Positions 1 to 6,120 of a stretch of DNA of 13,986 nt are shown piece by piece (the first letter of the stretch is position 1; each line of letters starts with the position of its first letter). This stretch comes from an uncultured Opitutia bacterium (GTDB taxonomy: Bacteria > Verrucomicrobiota > Verrucomicrobiia > Opitutales > UBA953). The notes beneath the pieces are model-generated. The model saw only the letters and a list, made by a program, of their open reading frames with translations, was not told the DNA's origin and made no database searches. Where the stretch lies: the NCBI GenBank assembly GCA_903879465.1, contig CAIRLQ010000234.1:1-13986 (forward strand), given 5' to 3'. The position numbers were made by a program, and so were the translations under genes.

Positions 1-593
1 ATGGCGGATTTACGGTCATAATAGTTTTCCAGGATAGCATGGTCGACGGTTTGCTTGCCGTTGAGCCAGACGCTGACGCGGGAGCCAACCATCAGGATGC
101 GCATGGTATTCCATTCGCCCGGGGCCTTGTCTGCGAGGACAAGAGGATTTTTCCCGGGAGCACCCTTGCTATTATTCCAAAGACCGCCCGACCCGAGTTG
201 GGCATCATTTTTTACTTCCTTGGGATTGGCGGGGTCCCAAATCTGCACCTGCGGGCAAGCTCGGAGGTAAACGCCCGAATCGCCCAGTGGCGCCATGTTG
301 TATTCCAGTACTAATTCGATATCGCCGTATTCCTTGTCAGTCGTCGCATAGGCGCCGGTACCGGGGTTGAATAATTCGCCATTCTTGACGGACCAGTTCA
401 ACGGAAATTCATCGCGCATCTTCTGCAGCATGGCGTCTTTCTTCTCGCCCGTGAGCTTCGCGACCGAATGCGGATTGTAGCCATGCCAACCAGTAAGGTC
501 TTTGCCGTTAAACAACGGCGTGAACCCGGCCGGCGCATCGGCAGCGGACAGGGAGGCCGCCACGAAGGCGACCAGGAGGGTGAGGTGTCGCAT
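1..593 (-). CDS. Exported DUF1080 (3-keto-glycoside hydrolase-like) protein, 3' end beyond the window
   Basis: I translated this frame by hand from the ATG at 593 down to base 3 without meeting a stop, so the gene continues off the left edge; 197 complete codons are present. The product begins with a Sec signal peptide (MRHLTLLVAFVAASLSAADA) followed by the DUF1080 hallmark LFNGKDLTGW (about residues 27-36), then NWSVKNGEL, SGVYLRACPQVQIWD and GEWNTMRILMVG. All are typical of the concanavalin-like beta-sandwich family PF06439, some members of which hydrolyse 3-keto-glycosides. The GVYLRACPQVQIWD block places it in the subgroup with the longer loop. It is the last visible gene of the minus-strand train, 35 bp after the stop of another DUF1080 gene, which suggests the two are cotranscribed and act outside the cytoplasm. 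Substrate cannot be told. No clear Shine-Dalgarno precedes the start. Family assignment is confident; the enzymatic role is inferred. Confidence 0.88.
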   Translation of the reverse strand, partial: MRHLTLLVAFVAASLSAADAPAGFTPLFNGKDLTGWHGYNPHSVAKLTGEKKDAMLQKMRDEFPLNWSVKNGELFNPGTGAYATTDKEYGDIELVLEYNMAPLGDSGVYLRACPQVQIWDPANPKEVKNDAQLGSGGLWNNSKGAPGKNPLVLADKAPGEWNTMRILMVGSRVSVWLNGKQTVDHAILENYYDRKSA

Positions 594-628
594 TAAAGTA
601 AGAGTTGGAGGCAGCGAGGGGCAGTCAC

Positions 629-1285
629 TTAGAGGGGTTCGAGGGTGCAGCGCTTGACCTCGATGGCGCCGCCTTCGACTTGCAGTCCGATGAAGCCTTC
701 GCTGAGGTTGGCGCCGGTAGCCTTGTTCACTTCCTTGCCGTTCACGATGATCGTGACGCCGTTCTTGTCGCAGACCGTCGTGAAGGTGTTCCATTCGCCG
801 ACAGGCTTTTCAGCGCTTTCTCCGGGACGTCCGATACGATAGCCGCGCACCTCGCCGGTTTTCTTATTCTTGAGCTCGGTGCCATCCTTGACCGTGGCGC
901 CGTTCCAGAAATAGAAGTCTCCTTGGCGGTCGTGCATACCTTGGCACTCGATGCTCTTTGGCCAGACGGCATCAGGCAGGGTCATGTGCACGACCACGCC
1001 GGTGTTACCGGCCTTGGTGAAGCGCCATTCGACCGTGAAGCGATATTGTTTATAGCTCTTCTCTGTGCGCAGGAAACCGGAGGGCGTGCCGGTGCAGGCG
1101 AGGAGGCCATCCTTGATGCTCCAAGTGCCCTTGGAGGTCTCGGTTGGGAATGCCACCCAGCCGGCGGTGTCCTTGCCGTTAAAGAGTTCGGTCTTCGCGA
1201 TAGGCGTGACTGCGTCGGCGGCGAAGGCGTTAACGAAGGCGGCTGCCAGAAAGGCGGCCGCTAGTGCGAGGCGGGGGAGGGGCAT
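629..1285 (-). CDS. Exported DUF1080 (3-keto-glycoside hydrolase-like) protein
   Basis: This 218-aa protein has an alanine-rich Sec signal peptide (residues 1-23, ending AFAADA), then a single DUF1080 domain: LFNGKDTAGW at 34-43, a central VVVHMTLPDAVWPKSIECQG strand pair, GEWNTFTTV, NGKEVNKATG, and the closing GFIGLQVEGGAIEVKRCTLEPL characteristic of the family. Length is normal for a one-domain member. It differs from the downstream DUF1080 gene, having SIECQGMHDRQGDFYFWNG in place of the CPQVQIWD block, so the two are paralogues of different subgroups rather than a recent duplication. The family is named for hydrolysis of 3-keto-disaccharides or glycosides; the substrate here is unknown. 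The ATG at 1285 is preceded by AAGG seven bases upstream, the best ribosome-binding-site candidate in the train. It lies within a 12-bp palindrome. Confidence 0.9.
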   Translation of the reverse strand: MPLPRLALAAAFLAAAFVNAFAADAVTPIAKTELFNGKDTAGWVAFPTETSKGTWSIKDGLLACTGTPSGFLRTEKSYKQYRFTVEWRFTKAGNTGVVVHMTLPDAVWPKSIECQGMHDRQGDFYFWNGATVKDGTELKNKKTGEVRGYRIGRPGESAEKPVGEWNTFTTVCDKNGVTIIVNGKEVNKATGANLSEGFIGLQVEGGAIEVKRCTLEPL

Positions 1286-1290
1286 GCCCC
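1279..1290. repeat. 12-bp perfect palindrome over a start codon
   Basis: The sequence ggggcatgcccc is perfectly self-complementary and contains the ATG of the DUF1080 gene that starts at 1285. It could be an operator half-pair or could fold over the initiation site in mRNA. It may also be chance in GC-rich DNA. Confidence 0.3.
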
Positions 1291-1325
1291 GACCTTATGA
1301 TTTCGCCCCGTCCATTGAAGTCTAA

Positions 1326-1345
1326 ACGCCGAATTTAAACGGCGT
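1326..1345 (-). terminator. Short hairpin between the DUF1501 remnant and DUF1080 (possible weak terminator)
   Basis: The arms acgccg (1326-1331) and cggcgt (1340-1345) form a 6-bp stem around an 8-nt AT-only loop. Read on the minus strand it is followed by TTAGACTT, a poor U-tract. It sits just after the stop codon of the DUF1501 remnant, where the terminator of the former gene would be expected. The short stem makes this a weak call. Confidence 0.3.
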
Positions 1346-1363
1346 ATAAGTGTCGTTTACCGC

Positions 1364-1669
1364 CTAGGCCATGATGCCCTTGACCACCTTGCCCGCGATG
1401 CCCGTCAGGCGGACATCCAGGCCTTGGTATTTCACGTTCAGGCGATGGTGATCGATGCCCATCAGGGCGAGCATCGTGGCGTGGAGGTCGTGGACATCGA
1501 CGACGTTCTCAACGGCATTATAGCCTAGTTCGTCCGTGGCGCCGTAAGTGGTGTCGGCTTTCACGCCGCCCCCGGCCATGAAAACACTATAACCGGCGAT
1601 ATGGTGATCGCGCCCCGTGCCCTGACCCATCGGGGTGCGGCAGAATTAGCCGCCCCAGAGGATGAGTAA
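1364..1669 (-). pseudogene. Decayed C-terminal fragment of a DUF1501 gene
   Basis: The open stretch 1364-1630 encodes 88 residues that align end to end with the C-terminus of the intact DUF1501 protein in this window: GRDHH, MAGGGVKADTTYGATDE, VHDLHAT and RLTGIAGKVVKGIMA match GRDHN, MAGGGVKAGTIYGESDE, VHDLHAT and RLTDVHGNIVKGIIA. Reading the same frame upstream gives LLILWGG, a TAA stop at 1646-1648, then FCRTPMGQG. The intact copy reads LVIWGGEFGRTP, so the stop replaces the conserved Glu (GAA to TAA would suffice) and the Gly of EFGRTP is Cys here. Homology ends about 20 bases from the stop codon of the FAD oxidoreductase gene, so roughly the first 370 codons are missing. This is a remnant of a second, more typical DUF1501 gene. 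It is very unlikely to make a functional protein, although an ATG at 1630 could in principle start the fragment. Confidence 0.88.
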
Positions 1670-1689
1670 TGGATTTCTGGCTGCAGGGC

Positions 1690-3780
1690 CTAGCGTGCCT
1701 GCCAATTCACTGCGTCGACGATCACGTACCCGTTGGCACCTTCGTTGCTGACGATGACCTGTGCGTCGGCCTTGTCCGCGAAGTCATAAATACCCAGCGA
1801 CACCCATCGGTCGGCGAGTCCTTTGGTAAGGTTTACCAATTTGTCGGTCTGGCCGCCGGCATGGAGGATGCGCACTTTGGCGTTGGTGGCACGGTTGGCA
1901 TTGGGCACAATCGCAAGGAAGACCTCGTGCTTGCCGTTTTTCGGGAGTTTTACGGAGAACGTGGCGGTCATCAGGCCCTTCGCGCCTTTGCTGTCATGGC
2001 GGTAGCCATCGCCCAGGAAACTTTTGCCCGCTTGGCTTTCGGTCCAGTCTCCGGTCAGCTTGGCGTCGGAATCGTCAACGGTGATGCCTGGCGGACGTTT
2101 CACCGAGACATGATCATCCTCCGCGGCTGGATATTTGGATAGATCGATTTGCTTGGATAGCACTTGGCCGTCGGCGAGGAGGCGGGCCTTAAGGTCGGCG
2201 TAAGGGACGTCCTGAACGGCAAACTTTCCGTCGATCGCGAGTACGGCAGCCGTCGCGGCCGATTGGCCGAGGATCATGAAGACTGGCTCCATTCGGATTG
2301 AGCCATACGCGATGTGCGTGGCGCTGCAGGCGACCGGTACGAGAAGATTCGCGGCTTGTCCTGTCTTCGGGACCAGCGAGCCGTAAGCGATTTCGTAGGG
2401 GCCGCGCGGGGAGACGCCGATGTCGCCTTCATTCTGCACGGCGCCTTCGGGGGTGATGTAGCGCTGGGTGTTGTGCGAATCGATCATGTACGAGCCCATG
2501 CCCACGGAGTTCGGCGTGGGCTTAATCTTAGTGAGTTCGTTCTCGGTCATCACGAAGGCGCCCATCATGCGGCGGGCTTCGCGAACGTAGATCTGGTGGG
2601 ACCAGTGGCCATTGTCCTTGAACTCATCCTTGGGGAGTCCCCAGGTGTTCATCTTTTCGCGGACATCCGCAGGTACGCGTGGATCGGTACAGATGAAATA
2701 GAGCAGCCCTTTCTGGTAGGTTACGTGTTCCTTAATGATTTCTTGGCGGCGAGCGTAGCTCGCTTCCGGGTAGTCATAGTTGTAACCGATGTTGTCGAAG
2801 GAGAAGCCGCCGTGATTATTGGTGTCGGTCTTACCATTCGGAATGAGGTCGAATTTTCCGAAGGTTTCTTTCCAGCCGGCTGCGTAGGCGCGGGCGAGTA
2901 CTTCATATTGCTTTGGATCATAACCTTCCGGGGCGACGAACGGCACACGGTTCTCGGGTACGTTCGTGAGACACATCCGGAAGCAATACGCTTGGACGCG
3001 ATGATCGGCCTCGCCCTTCGGCGCCGGGGCAATCGGCGTGACGCGGGCAATGACGCCGCTCTTGGGGTCGCCGGGGATGACGTACGGATCGATATCTGAT
3101 TTCAGAAAGCCGAAATGGTGGCGATGGTGCAGTACCCCGATTTGTGAGCCGTTATGTTTCTCGCCGAACTCGGCGTTGGCCTCGCGGCCGACATGATAAG
3201 AGACTCCGGCGCAGGCCATGAGGTCGCCTTCGTAGGTGGCATCGATGAACATCTTACCAGCAAAAGCCTTCCCTGAGAGCATACGGATTTCGGTAATCCT
3301 GCCGTTCGCCATCGTTACACCCTTGGTGCGGTCGAGCCATTCGTCGCGTAGCACTGGGATTGAGAATTCCTTTACGTAGTCCTCGAAAACCTTCTCGGCG
3401 ATGCTCGGTTCAAAGATCCACATGGTACGTTCGGCCTGATCCATTGCCACGGTACCTTGGCCTTTGTTGCCGAAGTCTTCCCGTTTCTGGTGCACCCAGG
3501 TTTCGGGTTGCTGGTAGTATTGCCAGACGCGGTGGTAGAAGTTGCGAGACAGGCCGCCGATGACGGATTTATCTCCACTGTCGGTGTAGCCTAGGCCGCC
3601 GCTGCTTAATCCGCCGAGGTGTTTGTCTGGGCCGACGATGACGACGGATTTCCCCATCTTCTTGGCTTGGACGGCGGCGATGACGCCGGCAGAGGTGCCT
3701 CCGTATACGACGACGTCGTAAGACTCGGCGGCGCGGAGGCCTAGGGTTCCAAGCAGGAATAGGGAGAGGCGGAGGTACAT
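1690..3780 (-). CDS. Exported FAD-dependent oxidoreductase with golvesin-like C-terminal domain
   Basis: A 696-aa protein. Residues 1-19 form a Sec signal peptide (MYLRLSLFLLGTLGLRAAES). A dinucleotide-binding fold starts at once with YDVVVYGGTSAGVIAAVQA (21-39), followed by GGLSSGG (56-62), FIDATYEGDLMA (178-189), and near residues 500-525 a closing FAD motif (YGSIRMEPVFMILGQSAATA). These mark the PF12831-type FAD oxidoreductases that are common and usually secreted in PVC bacteria and often annotated 'xanthan lyase-like'. The last ~129 residues (about 568-696: SFLGDGYRHDSKGAKG, ANRATNAKVRI, NGYVIVDAVNW) match the golvesin/xanthan-lyase C-terminal beta domain, a presumed carbohydrate-binding or adhesion module. 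The substrate is unknown; oxidation of a sugar or uronate would fit the neighbours. The gap to the upstream hydrolase is 55 bp. No Shine-Dalgarno is visible before the ATG. Confidence 0.88.
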   Translation of the reverse strand: MYLRLSLFLLGTLGLRAAESYDVVVYGGTSAGVIAAVQAKKMGKSVVIVGPDKHLGGLSSGGLGYTDSGDKSVIGGLSRNFYHRVWQYYQQPETWVHQKREDFGNKGQGTVAMDQAERTMWIFEPSIAEKVFEDYVKEFSIPVLRDEWLDRTKGVTMANGRITEIRMLSGKAFAGKMFIDATYEGDLMACAGVSYHVGREANAEFGEKHNGSQIGVLHHRHHFGFLKSDIDPYVIPGDPKSGVIARVTPIAPAPKGEADHRVQAYCFRMCLTNVPENRVPFVAPEGYDPKQYEVLARAYAAGWKETFGKFDLIPNGKTDTNNHGGFSFDNIGYNYDYPEASYARRQEIIKEHVTYQKGLLYFICTDPRVPADVREKMNTWGLPKDEFKDNGHWSHQIYVREARRMMGAFVMTENELTKIKPTPNSVGMGSYMIDSHNTQRYITPEGAVQNEGDIGVSPRGPYEIAYGSLVPKTGQAANLLVPVACSATHIAYGSIRMEPVFMILGQSAATAAVLAIDGKFAVQDVPYADLKARLLADGQVLSKQIDLSKYPAAEDDHVSVKRPPGITVDDSDAKLTGDWTESQAGKSFLGDGYRHDSKGAKGLMTATFSVKLPKNGKHEVFLAIVPNANRATNAKVRILHAGGQTDKLVNLTKGLADRWVSLGIYDFADKADAQVIVSNEGANGYVIVDAVNWQAR

Positions 3781-3791
3781 GGGGAATTTAA

Positions 3792-3818
3792 AAGAGTGGT
3801 CCTAAGGGTCGGACTCTT
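3792..3818 (-). terminator. Weak inverted repeat between the hydrolase and FAD genes
   Basis: The arms aagagt (3792-3797) and actctt (3813-3818) form a 6-bp stem with a 15-nt loop. On the minus strand it is followed by TTAAATT and then the FAD gene start. At most this is an attenuator-like structure, and chance is a real alternative. Confidence 0.22.
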
Positions 3819-3823
3819 GGGGA

Positions 3824-3852
3824 CGGGTAGCCGATTCAGCGGGTAGCCGATT
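3824..3852. repeat. 13-bp direct repeat at the hydrolase stop codon
   Basis: The sequence cgggtagccgatt occurs at 3824-3836 and again at 3840-3852, a 16-bp period. The copies straddle the stop codon (3836-3838) of the alpha/beta hydrolase gene. The right-hand copy encodes its last residues (SATR) and the left-hand copy is non-coding. This looks like slippage or a small tandem duplication. Confidence 0.7.
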
Positions 3853-4678
3853 GCTTGGCGATGAAGTTCAGGATTGCAAGTCTGGCCGGGTCGTCGTGGT
3901 TGCGGATATTGTGTCCGACGTTCCCATGGTCGCGGTCATTGATGCGCAATGAGTAGTTTTCGACGTGGCCGACGGCTTTCAGGTTTGCCACAAAGAACTG
4001 ATTCTCCTCGGCACGGCTGATCATGTCGTTCTGTGCGTAGATGGTGAGCACCGGTGGCAGGGACTTGCGCACGTAAAAGCATGGCGCGGCTTCGTCCGAG
4101 GTGATGCCGTATTTTGGTTGGCCACGTTCTTCGCGTACGGTGAAATGGGTGAAGACTTGGCCGCTGACCTGCGCGATGCCCGCCACGGAACCGAGTGTAA
4201 GTCCGTGCGGCTTCAGCCGCTGCGGGTCGAAGCCGACAAGCAGGGCGAGGTAGCCGCCGGCGGAATGCCCGCCGATGAAGACCTTATGCGGATCGCCCCC
4301 GTGTTCGGCGATGTGCTTCACCGTCCAAGCGAAGGCGGCGGCGGCATCGTCCACGTAGGCCGGGTAGTGTGCCTTGGGGTTGAGTCGGTAGTTGGGAGTC
4401 ACGACCGCGACTCCTCCCTGGGCGAGGCTCTCGCGGATCTCCGCACAGTATTCGGAACGCATCTCTTTATCGCCCTTCTTTAGGCCGCCGCCGTAGAACC
4501 ACACGAAAGTGGGAAAGCCTTTGGCGACGGCGGGGACGGTCAGGTCGAGTTTGCAACGTTCGACTTCATAGGGGGTCTGCGAAACGACGTCGTCCTTGTA
4601 GGGGATGTCTTTCGTGGTCTTATGGGCCGAGCCTTCGGCCAGTGCGACCAGCGGCAGGAGCAGCAGGAGCGGGCGCAT
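3836..4678 (-). CDS. Exported alpha/beta-hydrolase (carboxylesterase, BD-FAE/HSL-like)
   Basis: A 280-aa protein with a leucine-rich Sec signal peptide (residues 1-15). It has the full alpha/beta-hydrolase signature: the oxyanion-hole segment FVWFYGGG (58-65), the nucleophile elbow GGHSAGG with Ser139, a probable catalytic Asp218 in AQNDMIS, and His251 in DRDHGNVGHN. Together these form a complete Ser-Asp-His triad. PNYRLNPKAHYPAYVDDAAAA (95-115) is typical of the esterase/lipase group related to BD-FAE and hormone-sensitive lipase. A role in removing acyl groups from a polysaccharide is plausible from context but not shown. Its ATG overlaps the TGA of the upstream DUF1501 gene by one base (TGATG), implying translational coupling. 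A 16-bp tandem duplication covers its 3' end. Confident for fold and catalytic class; substrate unknown. Confidence 0.9.
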   Translation of the reverse strand: MRPLLLLLPLVALAEGSAHKTTKDIPYKDDVVSQTPYEVERCKLDLTVPAVAKGFPTFVWFYGGGLKKGDKEMRSEYCAEIRESLAQGGVAVVTPNYRLNPKAHYPAYVDDAAAAFAWTVKHIAEHGGDPHKVFIGGHSAGGYLALLVGFDPQRLKPHGLTLGSVAGIAQVSGQVFTHFTVREERGQPKYGITSDEAAPCFYVRKSLPPVLTIYAQNDMISRAEENQFFVANLKAVGHVENYSLRINDRDHGNVGHNIRNHDDPARLAILNFIAKQSATR

Positions 4679-6120
4679 CAGGCGATGATTCCCTTTACGA
4701 TATTACCATGCACGTCGGTGAGGCGGTAGTCGCGGCCGGCGTTGCGGAAGGTGAATTCTTCGTGGTTGAAGCCGAGCAGGCGAAGAATCGTGGCGTGGAG
4801 GTCATGCACGTGGACGGCGTCCTTGGTTGCTTTGAAGCCGAATTCGTCGCTCTCGCCGTATATCGTGCCGGCTTTCACGCCGCCGCCGGCCATCCACATG
4901 GTGAAGCCGTGGCTGTTGTGGTCGCGGCCGTTGATCTTGCCTTGGTTGGAGCCTGGGGTTGGCAGTTCGACGGTCGGGGTGCGGCCGAATTCGCCGCCCC
5001 AGATGACAAGGGTTTCTTCCAGCATGCCGAGACGTTTGAGGTCGGCGAGCAGCGCGGCAATGGGCTGGTCGGCCTCAAGGGCCAGGCGTTTGTGGTTCTT
5101 CTCCAAGTCATCGTGGCTGTCCCAGGGTTGACCGGCGCCGTGCCAGAGTTGGATGAAGCGTACGCCGCGTTCGGCAAGTCGTCGGGCGATGAGGAACTGG
5201 CGCCCGAGGGTCGTTTCACCGTACATCTCACGGGTCTTCTCGGACTCGCGTCCGATGTCGAAGGCGTCGGTGGCTTCGAGCTGCATGCGGTAGGCCATTT
5301 CGAAGGACTGGGCGCGGGCCTCGAGGGCGGCGTCCATCGGGCGGGTGGCCTGGTGGGCGGCGTTGAGTTTGGCGAGCAGGTCAAGTTGCTTCCGTTGGGC
5401 GGGGCGCGAAAGTCCGTGGTTGCGGATGTTCTCAATCAGTTCGTCGACGTTGCGCTTGGCGGTGTCGACGTAATTACCTTGGTAGACGCCGGGCAGGAAG
5501 CCGCACTGCCAGTTCTGAGTTTCTTGAATCGGGAAGCCGCCGGGGCAGAGGGTCATGAAGCCTGGGAGATTCTCGTTCTCGGTGCCCAGTCCGTAGGTGA
5601 CCCACGAGCCCAACGAGGGACGAATCTGACGCGCTTCCCCGCAGTTCATAAGAAGCAAGGAGGGCTCATGGTTAGGCACGTCGGCCTTCATTGAGCGAAT
5701 GACGCAGAGGTCGTCAGCGTGTTCGGCGGTTTTTGCAAAAAGCTCACTCACTTCAAGGCCGCTCTTGCCGTAGCGTTTCCAGGTAAACGGTGAGCGGAAG
5801 GCGGCGCCTGTCTTGCGTTCGGTCGCGACGTAATCGCCCGGAAGTGTCTGTCCGTGATACTTGTCGAGGCTGACCTTGCGATCGAAGGTATCGACTTGGG
5901 AGGCGCCGCCGTTGGCGAAGATGTGGATGACGCGCTTGGCCTTGAAGGACAGCGGCGGTTTGCGTGGCGCGAGCGGATGCATCGGGTCCACGTTAATCTG
6001 GGCGCCTTGCAGTTCCTGCTGGAGTAGGGAGGCCATCGCCAGCCCGCCGATGCCCATGCCGCAGCGGCGAAGGAATTCTCGGCGTGAACCGAGCGAGGAG
6101 ACGGAGTCGATGTGGTGCAT
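4678..6120 (-). CDS. DUF1501 protein (sulfatase-like fold), Tat-exported
   Basis: I place the start at the ATG at 6120, giving 480 aa, although the frame stays open upstream to 6177. The 6120 start forms a TAATG overlap with the preceding gene, and its N-terminus is a good twin-arginine signal: SRREFLRRCGMGIGGLAMASLL begins at residue 12. The longer reading would place unrelated residues ahead of it. The body is DUF1501 (PF07394), related to the alkaline phosphatase/sulfatase fold: HIFANGGASQVDTFDRK near the start, WGGEFGRTP at 374-382, GRDHN at 398-402 and HDLHAT at 439-444, close to the usual family length. Its catalytic activity is not established, and the classical sulfatase CxPxR motif is not seen. 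DUF1501 genes regularly follow DUF1549/DUF1553 genes in PVC bacteria, as here, suggesting a two-component partnership. The intact C-terminus also shows what is missing from the remnant at 1364-1669. Confidence 0.92.
   Translation of the reverse strand: MHHIDSVSSLGSRREFLRRCGMGIGGLAMASLLQQELQGAQINVDPMHPLAPRKPPLSFKAKRVIHIFANGGASQVDTFDRKVSLDKYHGQTLPGDYVATERKTGAAFRSPFTWKRYGKSGLEVSELFAKTAEHADDLCVIRSMKADVPNHEPSLLLMNCGEARQIRPSLGSWVTYGLGTENENLPGFMTLCPGGFPIQETQNWQCGFLPGVYQGNYVDTAKRNVDELIENIRNHGLSRPAQRKQLDLLAKLNAAHQATRPMDAALEARAQSFEMAYRMQLEATDAFDIGRESEKTREMYGETTLGRQFLIARRLAERGVRFIQLWHGAGQPWDSHDDLEKNHKRLALEADQPIAALLADLKRLGMLEETLVIWGGEFGRTPTVELPTPGSNQGKINGRDHNSHGFTMWMAGGGVKAGTIYGESDEFGFKATKDAVHVHDLHATILRLLGFNHEEFTFRNAGRDYRLTDVHGNIVKGIIA

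Noticed and set aside
605..1264. 219-codon plus-strand open frame opposite the DUF1080 gene
   Set aside because: It mirrors the well-supported minus-strand DUF1080 gene and shows no signal peptide or family motif.
2314..3099. 261-codon plus-strand open frame within the FAD oxidoreductase gene
   Set aside because: It is antisense to conserved FAD-oxidoreductase sequence and resembles no family.
4642..5694. 350-codon plus-strand open frame opposite the DUF1501 gene
   Set aside because: It is antisense to a gene with clear family motifs and has low-complexity Gly/Ala/Val/Glu composition with no recognisable domain, as expected for the complement of GC-rich coding sequence.
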